Shown piece after piece: positions 18,848 through 27,412 of a stretch of 64,000 nucleotides of DNA. The notes beneath the pieces were generated by a model. The model searched no databases, was not told where the DNA came from, and saw only the letters and a list, made by a program, of their open reading frames with translations. Position 1 is the stretch's first letter, and each line of letters begins with the position of its first letter. The position numbers and the translations under genes are program-made. The DNA comes from Achromobacter arsenitoxydans SY8 (GTDB taxonomy: Bacteria > Pseudomonadota > Gammaproteobacteria > Burkholderiales > Burkholderiaceae_B). The stretch spans positions 1 to 64,000 of the forward strand of contig NZ_AGUF01000067.1 of NCBI RefSeq assembly GCF_000236785.1, read 5' to 3'.

Positions 18848-20188
18848 TCAGGCCTTGCGCAGCCCGGCGCGCGGCATTGCGGGCCGGGCCGCGCCGTCCA
18901 GCTCGGCCGGCTGCCTGCCGCGTCCGATGAGCCACGCGCAGAAGGCAGACACCACGCCCGCGAACATCACGTACAGGCAGATCAGCCAGGGCTGGCCGCC
19001 GCCGGTCTTGAGCAGCGCGGTCGCGATGATGGGCGTGATGCCCGACGCGAAAATGCCGGAGAACTGGTAGACGAACGAAATGCCGGTGTAGCGCACCTTG
19101 GCGTCGAACAGCTCGCAGAACAGCGCGGCTTCGGGTCCGTACACGGCGGCGTACAGGATGCCGAACGGAATGATGATCGCCAGCCAGATCAGCATGACAT
19201 TGCCGCCGCTGTTGATCATCATCCAGAAGCCGGGGAACGACGCCGCCGCCGTGATCAGCGATCCCCAGAAGTAGACCCGGGTGCGGCCGATGCGGTCGGA
19301 CAGGCGGCCGAAGAACGGGATGAAGAAGCACATCACCAGCGCGGCGGCCATCACCCCGATCAGCGCCTCGGTCCGCGTAATCTGCACCGACTGGGTCAGG
19401 AACGAGATCGAGAACACGCCGAACACGTTGAAGAACACGCCGTCGATGTAGCGTGCGCCCATGCCCTTGACGACGTTGCCGGGATAGCGCCGCATCATGT
19501 CCATGAACGGGATGCGGCTTTCGGCGTTGTTGGCCTTGACCGCCGTGAACTCCGGCGTTTCCTTGATGTTCAGCCGGATGTACATGCCCACGGCCACCAT
19601 GACGGCCGACACCAGGAAGGCGATGCGCCAGCCCCAGGACATGAATTGCTCATCGGTCAGCAGCACCGACAGCAAGGCCACCGTGCCGGACGCCAGGCAC
19701 AGCCCGATGGCAAGCCCGATCTGCGGCAGCGACGCGTAGAAGCCCTTTTTCTCCGGCGGCGCGTACTCATAGGCCATGAGCACCGCGCCGCCCCATTCGC
19801 CGCCCAGGCCGATGCCCTGGAACACGCGCAGGAGCAGCAGCAGGATGGGCGCCCAGATGCCGATGGTGGCGTACGTGGGCACCAGGCCGATCAGGAACGT
19901 GGCCACGCCCATGATCATCAGCGTCATCACCAGCATGCTCTTTCGGCCGATACGGTCGCCGAAGTGGCCGAAGATCAGCCCGCCCAGCGGCCGGGTCACG
20001 AAGCCCACCGCGAAGGTGGTGTAGGCCAGCATGGTGGATACCAGCGGGTCGCCGGAAGGGAAATACAGCTTGTTGAACACGATGCCGGCGACGACGCCAT
20101 ACAGGAAAAAGTCGTACCACTCGATGGTGGCGCCGATCAGCGAGGCGGTGACGACTTTGCGCACCGCCGCTTCGTTTTGCTTGGCCAT
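18848..20188 (-). CDS. MFS transporter, metabolite:H+ symporter (MHS) family
   Basis: A 446-residue transporter with 12 predicted membrane segments. The N-terminus ATIEWYDFFLYG and the loop 2-3 motif GHFGDRIGRKS are the MHS signature (relatives: ShiA, KgtP, ProP, CitH). It imports an organic acid, betaine or similar solute with protons. It stands upstream of a GMC oxidoreductase gene, 75 bases apart on the same strand, so the pair may import and then oxidise the same compound. Confidence 0.9.
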   Translation of the reverse strand: MAKQNEAAVRKVVTASLIGATIEWYDFFLYGVVAGIVFNKLYFPSGDPLVSTMLAYTTFAVGFVTRPLGGLIFGHFGDRIGRKSMLVMTLMIMGVATFLIGLVPTYATIGIWAPILLLLLRVFQGIGLGGEWGGAVLMAYEYAPPEKKGFYASLPQIGLAIGLCLASGTVALLSVLLTDEQFMSWGWRIAFLVSAVMVAVGMYIRLNIKETPEFTAVKANNAESRIPFMDMMRRYPGNVVKGMGARYIDGVFFNVFGVFSISFLTQSVQITRTEALIGVMAAALVMCFFIPFFGRLSDRIGRTRVYFWGSLITAAASFPGFWMMINSGGNVMLIWLAIIIPFGILYAAVYGPEAALFCELFDAKVRYTGISFVYQFSGIFASGITPIIATALLKTGGGQPWLICLYVMFAGVVSAFCAWLIGRGRQPAELDGAARPAMPRAGLRKA

Positions 20189-20263
20189 GTCTAGTCTCCT
20201 TTGGTGGTTCGGCCTGGCAATCTGCGCTGCCGCGGGCCGGGTCTATGCGCGATCCGCGATGGT

Positions 20264-21925
20264 TTATCCGGGGTCTGTGATCTCCATCCGGGCCGGTGCG
20301 CGCACGGTCTGCGCGCGCGCCTGCCTGATGTCCTGCAACATGAAATCGGCTGCGCGCTCGGCCAGCATTACGACCGGCGCGTTGGTGTTGCCCGACACGA
20401 GCGTGGGCATGATGGAACAGTCCACCACCCGCAGCCCGGCCACGCCATGCACCCGCAGGCGCTCGTCCACGACGGCCATCGGGTCGCTGCGCGGCCCCAT
20501 CCGGGCGGTGCCCGACGGGTGGAAGATGGTGGCGCCGTACTCCCGGCAGAAATGCAGGATCTCATCGTCCGTGCGCACATCCGGGCCGGGGCGGAACTCG
20601 CGCTTCATCAGGCCGGCCAGCGGCTCCGTCGCCGCGATCCGGCGCGCGTATTTGACGGCCGCCACGGCCATGCGGCGGTCCAGTTCGGTGGACAGGTAGT
20701 TCGGCTGCATCGACGGCGCCTCGAACGGATCGGCGCTGCGCAGCCGCACGCGCCCGCGCGAACTCGGCCGCAATTGGCAGACCGAGTACGTGCAGCCCGA
20801 AAACGGATGCACCTTGCCGCCCGCCATGTCGGCCGACAGGGTGGCGAAATGGAACTGGGTGTCGGGCCTGGCGCTGGCGGGATCGACCCGGCAGAACAGG
20901 CCGCCCTGGTTGATGCCCACGGCCAGCGGGCCGCTGCGCAGCAGCAGCCATTGCAGCCCCATCCGCATGCGACCGGCCAGGGTGCGCAACTGGTCGTTGG
21001 TGGTGATGGGGCGGCTGGTCTCGTAGATCAGGCGGATCTGCAGGTGGTCCTGCAGGTTCTCGCCCACGCCCGGCAGGTCGCGCACGACGCCGATGCCGAA
21101 CTCGCGCAGCAGGGCCGCGGGGCCGACGCCGGACAGCTGCAGCAGTTGCGGCGACTGCAGCGCGCCCGCGCACAGCACCACTTCGCGGCGTGCGCGCAGC
21201 GTGCGGACCTGGCCGTCCTTCCGGTAGCGCACGCCGCAGGCGCGGCTGCCTTCGAACAGCACGGCCATCGCGTGCGCGTCGGTTTCCACGCGCAGATTGG
21301 GGCGGTCCTGCGCGGGGCGCAGATAGGCCACGGCGGTGGAGCAGCGGCGGCCGTTGCGGGTGGTGAGCTGGTAGTAACCCACGCCTTCCTGGTCGCCCGT
21401 ATTGAAGTCGCGCACGTGGGGCACGCCCAGCTTGCCGGCGGCCGCGATCAGCGCTTCCACCAGCGGGTGCGGCGTCTTGATCGAGGTGGCGTTCAGCGGG
21501 CCTTGCGTGCCGCGGGTAGGGCCGGCGCCCAGGTCGTTGTTTTCCAGCTTGCGGAAGTAGGGCAGGCAGTCGTCCCAGCCCCAGCCGGGATTGCCGGCGT
21601 CGGCCCAGGCGTCGTAGTCCTCGCGCTGTCCGCGGATGTAGATCAGGCCGTTGATGGAGCTGGACCCGCCCAGCGTGCGCCCGCGCGGCCAGTAGATGCG
21701 GCGGTCCAGCATGTTGGGGTCGGGGTCCGTGTAGTAGCCCCAGTTCACCACCTTGTGGAACATCGTCTTGCCGTAGCCGATGGGAATATGTATCCAGGGG
21801 TAGGTGTCCTTGGGGCCCGCCTCCAGCAGGCAGACGGAATGCGCGCCGTCCGCGCTCAGCCGGTTGGCCATCACGCATCCGGCCGAGCCGGCGCCCACCA
21901 CGATGTAATCCACGGTATCGGACAT
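20264..21925 (-). CDS. GMC family FAD-dependent oxidoreductase (choline/alcohol dehydrogenase-like)
   Basis: A 553-residue flavoprotein. The FAD-binding VGAGSAGCVMANRLS lies at residues 9-23, the GMC signature GRTLGGSSSINGLIYIRGQR at about 82-101, and the C-terminal HPSGTARMG region carries the catalytic His, with SGNTNAPVVMLAERA closing the FAD site. It would oxidise an alcohol to the aldehyde or ketone. Length and motifs match choline-dehydrogenase-like enzymes, but the substrate is not fixed by these motifs. It is divergent from an IclR regulator, which probably controls it and perhaps the MHS transporter downstream. Confidence 0.9.
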   Translation of the reverse strand: MSDTVDYIVVGAGSAGCVMANRLSADGAHSVCLLEAGPKDTYPWIHIPIGYGKTMFHKVVNWGYYTDPDPNMLDRRIYWPRGRTLGGSSSINGLIYIRGQREDYDAWADAGNPGWGWDDCLPYFRKLENNDLGAGPTRGTQGPLNATSIKTPHPLVEALIAAAGKLGVPHVRDFNTGDQEGVGYYQLTTRNGRRCSTAVAYLRPAQDRPNLRVETDAHAMAVLFEGSRACGVRYRKDGQVRTLRARREVVLCAGALQSPQLLQLSGVGPAALLREFGIGVVRDLPGVGENLQDHLQIRLIYETSRPITTNDQLRTLAGRMRMGLQWLLLRSGPLAVGINQGGLFCRVDPASARPDTQFHFATLSADMAGGKVHPFSGCTYSVCQLRPSSRGRVRLRSADPFEAPSMQPNYLSTELDRRMAVAAVKYARRIAATEPLAGLMKREFRPGPDVRTDDEILHFCREYGATIFHPSGTARMGPRSDPMAVVDERLRVHGVAGLRVVDCSIMPTLVSGNTNAPVVMLAERAADFMLQDIRQARAQTVRAPARMEITDPG

Positions 21926-22056
21926 TTCCGCGCGGTCTCCCTTATATTTGTCGGGCAGGGCCGCGGTCCGCTTGCAATGCGGACCAGGCCGGCATCTGAG
22001 GCGATTCTAGGAAGCAGGCGCGCAGAACAAAGCACAACACGCGCAGGGGCGGAGAA

Positions 22057-22902
22057 ATGGAACAGAACATGCAGCTTCGGTTTCAAAATCGCAGTGCAGC
22101 ATCGGGTCAGGCCGCCGAAGACGCCGCCGGACAGCAGCAGGAGGCCGCGCGTTCGCTGCGCGCGCTGCTCGTGCTGGACTACCTGGCGCGCGCCCAGCAC
22201 CCGCCCACGCTGGCGCAGCTGGCGCAACGGCTCGATATGCCCAAGACCACGCTGATGCGGCTGCTGGGCGCGATGCAGCGCGCCGGCTTTGTGGCGGCCA
22301 CGCCGACGGAAAACGGCTTCGTGCCGGGGCCGCAGGCGACCGCGCTGGCGCTGGCCACGCTGCGGGCCAGCGCGTTCACGCGCGCCTGCCGCGCGGTGCT
22401 GACCAAGCTGGTGGGCGCGCTGGGCGAAACCTGCAATCTGACCGCGCCCGACGGCGACCAGGTGGTCTACATGGAACGCGTGGAAACGACCGAGCCGCTG
22501 CGCCTGTTCTTTGCGGTGGGCGGCCATGTGCCCATGCATTGCACCGCCAGCGGCAAACTGTTCCTGGCGTCGATGAACCGCCTGGAGCGCAGCCGCGTGC
22601 TGGCGCGCCTGCCGCTCACGCGTAATACGCCGCGCACGCTGACGGATCCGTCCACGCTGGAGGCCGAACTGGAACGCCTGGCCGCGCGCGGCATCGGCAT
22701 CGACAACGAGGAGTTCGTGCGCGGCATGAGCGCGGTGGCGGTGCCGGTGCGCGACGCCGAAAACCGCGTGGTGGCGGCGGTGGCCTGCCATGCGCCGACC
22801 GCGCGGGTGATGCTGGACGACCTGCTGCGCGCGGTGCCGGTGCTGCAGGGCGCGGCGCAGTCGCTGCACGATGTGCTGGCGGCGCACCGGCCCGGCGGCT
22901 GA
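22057..22902 (+). CDS. IclR family transcriptional regulator
   Basis: A 281-residue regulator. A Gln/Ala-rich leader of about 30 residues is followed by the winged helix (LAQLAQRLDMPKTTLMRLLG) and the IclR effector domain (VPMHCTASGKLFLA and DNEEFVRGMSAVAVPV). It lies 131 bases from the divergent GMC oxidoreductase, its likely target; I see no clear palindrome in that gap. The first Met at 22057 gives a long leader; another Met 4 codons later is also possible. Confidence 0.9.
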   Translation: MEQNMQLRFQNRSAASGQAAEDAAGQQQEAARSLRALLVLDYLARAQHPPTLAQLAQRLDMPKTTLMRLLGAMQRAGFVAATPTENGFVPGPQATALALATLRASAFTRACRAVLTKLVGALGETCNLTAPDGDQVVYMERVETTEPLRLFFAVGGHVPMHCTASGKLFLASMNRLERSRVLARLPLTRNTPRTLTDPSTLEAELERLAARGIGIDNEEFVRGMSAVAVPVRDAENRVVAAVACHAPTARVMLDDLLRAVPVLQGAAQSLHDVLAAHRPGG

Positions 22903-22923
22903 GGCGCGCTAAGGCGGCCGCGT

Positions 22924-23964
22924 CTATTGCCGCGCGGCGAGTTCGTCCTTGCGGGCCGTCAGCACATGCAGCGGCGCCATCGGGAACGCCGCGGAATCGA
23001 AACCGCGCACGTCGGCATAGCCCGCATCCAGCAACATCCGGCGCAGTTCGCCCTGGCGCGTCACGCGCCGTCCCAACAATTGCATCGGCATGTAGAACGC
23101 CAGCACGCGGGCCGCGGCGGCGGCGTCTGCGGGAATTTCGGCATGCGCCATCAGCAACAGCCCGCCCGGCGCCAGGGCGTCGCGCATCTTGCGCAGCGCG
23201 GCGGCCGCGTCCGGCACGAAGTGCAGCACCGACGAGCACCAGATAAGGTCGTAGCCCTGGCCGATGGGATCGCGGGCCAGGTCGCCGCCCAGCACGCTCA
23301 TCCGGTCCGACAGGCCGGCCTGCGCGATGTTTTCCTGCGCCACCGCGGCAGTCTCGGGCCAGTCGAACACCACGCCGCGGGCAGCGGGGTTGCTTCGCAC
23401 CAGGTCTATTCCGATCAGGCCGGGTCCGCCGCCCAGGTCCAGGATGCGCCGGGCCTGGGCCGCGCCGGGCACGCAGCGCACGGCTTCGCGCGCCGCGGCA
23501 ACCGCGATCGCGCGCTGTTCCTGGCCGATCTGCACGCGCGCCGCGTCGGCCCAACCCTGCGCATTGGTCTGCACGTAAGGGTCCGGCGCCGGTCCTTCCG
23601 CGCTCAGCAGCGCGCGCATCTGATCGCCGAAATGCGCAAGGGCGCGGCGCCGGTACCGCCAGGCGTCCGCGCAGTAGCCGGGCTGGCCCTGGCAAAAGTG
23701 CAGGCGCGCCTGCGGCTGACACACGTAACGCGCTGGCATGCCGTCGATGCGCTGCAGCAGATCCAGGCTCCACAGCATGTCCAGCAGGCTGGCGGTCTGC
23801 GCCGGACGCAGGCCTAGCGCGTCGGCCACCTCGGCGGCGCTGGCGGGTTCGTGCAGGCGGTCGAACACGCCGAATTCCAGCGCGGCGTCCAGCGCCGCGG
23901 CCTGTACTGGCGCGGCGGCCAGATTCCAATAACGCTGCAGGGGGTGGGTCTGGTCTGAATGCAT
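22924..23964 (-). CDS. SAM-dependent methyltransferase (O-methyltransferase family 2-like)
   Basis: A 346-residue protein. The N-terminal helical/winged dimerisation domain (about residues 10-90) precedes a class I Rossmann domain with the SAM motif ILDLGGGPGLIG and the acidic strand VVFDWPETA. This two-domain build is that of family 2 methyltransferases (acetylserotonin, caffeate and many secondary-metabolite enzymes). The acceptor is unknown. I start at ATG 23964 (MHSDQTHPLQ), because the upstream frame has no family similarity. It is divergent from a PchR-like regulator across 170 bases. Confidence 0.82.
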   Translation of the reverse strand: MHSDQTHPLQRYWNLAAAPVQAAALDAALEFGVFDRLHEPASAAEVADALGLRPAQTASLLDMLWSLDLLQRIDGMPARYVCQPQARLHFCQGQPGYCADAWRYRRRALAHFGDQMRALLSAEGPAPDPYVQTNAQGWADAARVQIGQEQRAIAVAAAREAVRCVPGAAQARRILDLGGGPGLIGIDLVRSNPAARGVVFDWPETAAVAQENIAQAGLSDRMSVLGGDLARDPIGQGYDLIWCSSVLHFVPDAAAALRKMRDALAPGGLLLMAHAEIPADAAAAARVLAFYMPMQLLGRRVTRQGELRRMLLDAGYADVRGFDSAAFPMAPLHVLTARKDELAARQ

Positions 23965-24134
23965 GAGGCTTCCTGGTAGGGGGGCCGCCATCCTGTCGCG
24001 GCCATCCCGAAGATGGTATTTCTTATTGAGAACTCCTATCATCCAGTTTTGTATGCGTTCCGGATTCTTTCCTATGCGCGCCGGCGCGGAGCGATCCGGT
24101 CCGCGCAGGTTGCGTCGTCCGTCCACAAGGTTCC

Positions 24135-25055
24135 ATGCCCACTCGCATATCCGCTACGCTGGCCCGGCCGGTCGCCGGCGCCCGCGCCGGCTGGCAGCGC
24201 CATTCGCTGCCTGACGATATTGGCGATTGCCACGCCGACCGGCTTGAACTGGACGACGGCCTGTCGTTGGTCCATTCCCGTTACGCGCCCGCGCGCGACC
24301 TCATCGAAGAGAGCGTCGCCAGCCACGGCGGACGCACGCTGGTGATCACGCTGGCCATGCAGGGCGTCTCGGCGTATCGCGGCGCGGACGGCACGGCGCT
24401 GGACTTTTGCGGCGGGCACACGACGGTGACTGCGTTCCGGCGCGGCGCCGGAGAGCGCCGCTATGTGGCCGGCGCCGCCGTTTCGCAGTTGCGCCTGCTG
24501 GTTGGCGAGGGCGTCCTGCGCCGCTATGCGGGCGACGAACGCGCGGAGAGCCTGCTGGGCGACGGGCGGGTCCGCCAGCTTGCGCAGGGGCCGACCCCTC
24601 CCGACCTTGCGGCGGCAAGCGCGGAATTGGCGTCGGGCGCCGATCCGCTGGACACCCACATCCGCGCGCTGACGCTGCTGGCGCGGCAGTTGCGCGCGCT
24701 TGCGCCCGCGCCGCCGGCCGCTCCGGTCAGCCAGGCCGATATTGCGCGGCTGGAAGCCGCGCGCGCCCTGATGCAGTCGCAGATGGACCGCGACCTGACC
24801 GTGCAGTACCTGTGCCTGGCCACGGGGCTGAACGAGTTCAAGCTCAAGCAGGGCTTTCGCGCGCTGTATGGCGATAGTCCCGGCCGGCTGCTGACCGCGC
24901 TGCGCATGCGGCGCGCCTGGGAACTGCTGGAATCCGGCTGCCAGGTCGCGCAGGCGGCGTATCGGGTGGGCTATCGCCATCCTGCCAACTTCAGCGCGGC
25001 GTTCACGCGCTTTTATGGCCGCACGCCGAAGTCCGTGGCCGGCAAGCGCGGCTGA
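24135..25055 (+). CDS. AraC family regulator, PchR-like
   Basis: A 306-residue regulator. The C-terminal double helix-turn-helix is at about residues 215-300 (YLCLATGLNEFKLKQGF and VAQAAYRVGYRHPANFSAAF). NEFKLKQGFRALYG is the form found in PchR/YbtA-type siderophore regulators. The N-terminal part resembles their effector domain only loosely. No siderophore gene is visible nearby; the divergent methyltransferase is the most likely target. Iron control is therefore only a possibility. Confidence 0.82.
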   Translation: MPTRISATLARPVAGARAGWQRHSLPDDIGDCHADRLELDDGLSLVHSRYAPARDLIEESVASHGGRTLVITLAMQGVSAYRGADGTALDFCGGHTTVTAFRRGAGERRYVAGAAVSQLRLLVGEGVLRRYAGDERAESLLGDGRVRQLAQGPTPPDLAAASAELASGADPLDTHIRALTLLARQLRALAPAPPAAPVSQADIARLEAARALMQSQMDRDLTVQYLCLATGLNEFKLKQGFRALYGDSPGRLLTALRMRRAWELLESGCQVAQAAYRVGYRHPANFSAAFTRFYGRTPKSVAGKRG

Positions 25056-25081
25056 ATGCCTGCGGGCGCTTCGGCGCGTGG

Positions 25082-25510
25082 CTAATGGCCGGTGCGTCCG
25101 CCGCTGACCATCCAGCGGGTGCCATAGCGGTCGATCAGCGCGCCGTAGGCCTCTGCCCAGAACGTCTTCTGCAGCGGCAGGGTCACGTTGCCGCCTTCGG
25201 CCAGATGCTCGAACACGCGGTGCGCGTCGGATACGGTGGGGTAGACCAGCGACAGGGCCACGCCCTGTTTGCCCGCGTAGGGGTGGCTGGCGGTGGCGTC
25301 GCCGCCCATCAGCGTCTGCTCGTCCAGCGTCAGCCGGGCATACAGGATGCGCCCGGCGTCGTCGGGCGAGAGCGCGGGCAGGGCCGCGTCCGCGGGCGCG
25401 TCGGCATAGCGGACTATGGCTTCCAGCCGGCCGCCCAGCACGCGTTCGTAGAAGCGCATGGCCTCGGCGCAGTCGCCGTCGAAACTCAGGTAAGCGGATA
25501 GCTGGGGCAT
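25082..25510 (-). CDS. VOC/PhnB-like glyoxalase-fold protein
   Basis: A 142-residue vicinal-oxygen-chelate fold protein of the PhnB type, starting MPQLSAYLSFDGDCAEAMRF and ending in the family tail YGALIDRYGTRWMVS. These small proteins bind a metal or small ligand and mostly lack proven functions. The ATG at 25510 is the only start that gives the family N-terminus. It is convergent with the AraC gene, 26 bases apart. Confidence 0.85.
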   Translation of the reverse strand: MPQLSAYLSFDGDCAEAMRFYERVLGGRLEAIVRYADAPADAALPALSPDDAGRILYARLTLDEQTLMGGDATASHPYAGKQGVALSLVYPTVSDAHRVFEHLAEGGNVTLPLQKTFWAEAYGALIDRYGTRWMVSGGRTGH

Positions 25511-25640
25511 GATGTCTCCGTACTGGGGCTGCCGTCCCGTTCGCATGGCCAAGGCGGGCGGCCCGGCTCTATGATGGGAGTCTGATCCGCCAACGGCGCA
25601 ACGCCTGGGGCGCGGGCCGCGCCTCATGATAGGTCAACGG

Positions 25641-25730
25641 ATGGGATCGCGGAACGGCGGTGGAGTAACGCTTTTTGCGCTGGCGACGGCGCTGCAGGTG
25701 CCGGTGGACGATGTCTTCCACGTGACATGA
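25641..25730 (+). pseudogene. remnant of an XRE-family regulator (C-terminal HTH end only)
   Basis: A 29-codon frame ends VTLFALATALQVPVDDVFH, closely matching the last two helices of XRE/Cro-CI DNA-binding domains (the pattern T-L-x-x-L-A-x-A-L-x-V-x-x-D-x-L-F). The preceding GSRNGGG could be the turn before them. The frame continues upstream for several codons without anything resembling the recognition helix, and there is no room for a full gene before the convergent VOC gene. I read this as the surviving 3' end of a deleted regulator. It ends 13 bases before the next start. Confidence 0.5.
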
Positions 25731-25743
25731 ACAGGAGGCGGCC

Positions 25744-26355
25744 ATGTCGCTGATTCCCTTGTTTCCGTTATCGAACGCGCTGTTTCCCGGGGGCGTGGCG
25801 CATCTTCGGATCTTCGAGGTGCGCTACCTGGACATGATCCGGCGCAGCATCGCGCAGGGCACCGAGTTCGGCATCGTGGGCCTCCTGGCGGGCAGCGAAG
25901 TGCGGTCGCCGGAGGGCGTGGAGACGCTGGCGCCCGTGGGCACCATGGCCCGGATCGACGCCTGGGAGGCGCCCATGCCGGCGCTGCTGGAAATTCGCTG
26001 CACGGGCACGGGGCGGTTCCGGCTGCTTTCCAGCGAAGTGGCAAAATACGGTCTTTGGATGGGCGAGGCCGAGCCCATTCCCGATGACCCGCCCACGCCC
26101 GTGCCGGCGGCCATGCAGGCCAGCGCCGACGCGCTGGGGCGCCTGGTGGCCCAATGGCAGCAAGACGGCGTGCCGCCCGAAAGAATGCCGCTGGCGCCGC
26201 CGTTCCGCCTGGACGACTGTGGCTGGGTGGCCAACCGCTGGTGTGAACTCTTGCCGCTGCCGCCGGACGACAAGGCCGACCTGCTGGCCCTGGCCGACCC
26301 GGTCGCGCGCCTGGCGTCCGTGCAGGACGTGCTGCGCGGCCAGGGGCTGGCGTAG
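25744..26355 (+). CDS. LON substrate-binding-domain protein
   Basis: A 203-residue protein consisting only of the N-terminal substrate-recognition domain of Lon protease: the opening IPLFPLSNALFPGGVAHLRIFEVRYLDM type motif, then the beta-rich and helical parts. There is no AAA+ or protease domain. Such stand-alone LON-domain proteins are common in proteobacteria; their role is not established. The start has an AGGAGG site at 25733-25738. Confidence 0.9.
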   Translation: MSLIPLFPLSNALFPGGVAHLRIFEVRYLDMIRRSIAQGTEFGIVGLLAGSEVRSPEGVETLAPVGTMARIDAWEAPMPALLEIRCTGTGRFRLLSSEVAKYGLWMGEAEPIPDDPPTPVPAAMQASADALGRLVAQWQQDGVPPERMPLAPPFRLDDCGWVANRWCELLPLPPDDKADLLALADPVARLASVQDVLRGQGLA

Positions 26356-26382
26356 GGCGCGGCGCGATTTGACTTGGACAAT

Positions 26383-27255
26383 ATGGAAATCAGGATAGAC
26401 GAAGGCCTGCGCGCCTATATAGACCCGCTGACCGAAGACGAGCACGCCGCGCTGGAGCGCAGCCTGCTGGCCGAGGGCTGCCGCGATGCGCTGGTGCTGT
26501 GGGGCGACCTGCTGGTGGACGGCCACAACCGGTATGCGCTGTGCAGGAAGCACAACATTCCTTTCCAGACCATCCAGAACCCGCGCTTCAAGTCCATGGA
26601 AGACGTGCATCTGTGGATGATCGAAAACCACCTGGGACGGCGCAGCGTGTCGGACTTCCAGCGCGGCGTGCTGGCGCTGCGCAAAAAGGAAATCCTGCTA
26701 TCGCGCGTGGCGCCGGACGACGGCTCTCCGCCCTGGGATGAAGACGAAGCCGGGTCTGCGCCGGCGGCGTCGCCCGCGGGCGACGGCTCGCCAGCGGCCG
26801 AGCCCGCCAAGCCGTCCTGGTCGCCCGCCGTTCCCAGCCGCCAGGCGCTGGCGCGCGCGGCGCGGATCAGCAGCAATACGCTGGGCCAGATCGAGAAAAT
26901 CCAGAAGACCGCGGCGCCCGAACTGGTGCGCGCCGTGAAAGACGGCGCGATTTCCATCAACGCCGCCGCCGCGGTAGCGTCGCTGCCGGCGGAACGCCAG
27001 GCGGCGGCCGTGGCCGGCGGCAAGAAGGAATTGCAGCAGGCCGCGCGCGAAGTGCGCCAGGCCAAGGCGCCGCCGCCCCGCGAAGCCGCGCCCGAAGTCC
27101 CGATCGAGCACCTTGAGGACCTGCCTGGCGAAATCGCCCGGCTGCGGCAATTGCTGGCGCGGCTGACCGATGAGCGCGACCAGCTCAAGAAGAAGGTCAT
27201 GCACCTGACGGTGGCGTTGTCCGAGGCGCGCAGCGCGGCCGGCGGCGACGATTGA
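26383..27255 (+). CDS. solitary ParB/sulfiredoxin-fold protein
   Basis: A 290-residue protein. Residues 1-95 form a ParB-N/Srx-like domain with LLVDGHNRYALC and WMIENHLGRRS as landmarks. A low-complexity acidic Pro/Ala/Ser linker (about 110-150), a helical middle resembling the KorB/HTH part of ParB proteins (ISSNTLGQIEKIQK), and a C-terminal coiled coil rich in Leu/Arg (about 240-275) follow. No ParA is adjacent and no parS is evident, so chromosome partition is unlikely. It may be a nuclease-like or DNA-binding protein of plasmid or integrative-element origin. I chose ATG at 26383 over an in-frame TTG 9 bases upstream. Confidence 0.75.
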   Translation: MEIRIDEGLRAYIDPLTEDEHAALERSLLAEGCRDALVLWGDLLVDGHNRYALCRKHNIPFQTIQNPRFKSMEDVHLWMIENHLGRRSVSDFQRGVLALRKKEILLSRVAPDDGSPPWDEDEAGSAPAASPAGDGSPAAEPAKPSWSPAVPSRQALARAARISSNTLGQIEKIQKTAAPELVRAVKDGAISINAAAAVASLPAERQAAAVAGGKKELQQAAREVRQAKAPPPREAAPEVPIEHLEDLPGEIARLRQLLARLTDERDQLKKKVMHLTVALSEARSAAGGDD

Positions 27256-27270
27256 GCCTGGATGCAGGAA

Positions 27271-27286
27271 TAAGGGATAACCCTTA
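27271..27286. promoter_or_regulatory. inverted repeat upstream of the RraA-family gene
   Basis: TAAGGG and CCCTTA flank ATAA. It may be an operator (a T-N-A type LysR site is conceivable, given the cluster's LysR gene) or part of the terminator of the ParB-like gene. Confidence 0.35.
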
Positions 27287-27295
27287 ATGGATGTA

Positions 27296-27318
27296 ATCCA
27301 CGAAAAAAATTCGTGGAT
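27296..27318. promoter_or_regulatory. 9-bp-arm inverted repeat upstream of the RraA-family gene
   Basis: ATCCACGAA (27296-27304) and TTCGTGGAT (27310-27318) are perfect arms around five A residues. It lies 95 bases before the RraA-family start. There is no T tract after it, so an operator is at least as likely as a terminator. Confidence 0.45.
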
Positions 27319-27412
27319 CGGTGGGAATTTATATCGTTTTGAGGAAAGGCGCGTGGGGCTTTGTAATGCATGTTCGCTTAACCGCTACACGCATTCACAC
27401 CTGACTTCCCTT

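Noticed and set aside
23990-24070. Possible Fur box in the methyltransferase/PchR-like gap (around TTATTGAGAACTCC)
   Set aside because: Too few matches to the 19-bp Fur consensus; suggestive only because of the PchR-like neighbour.
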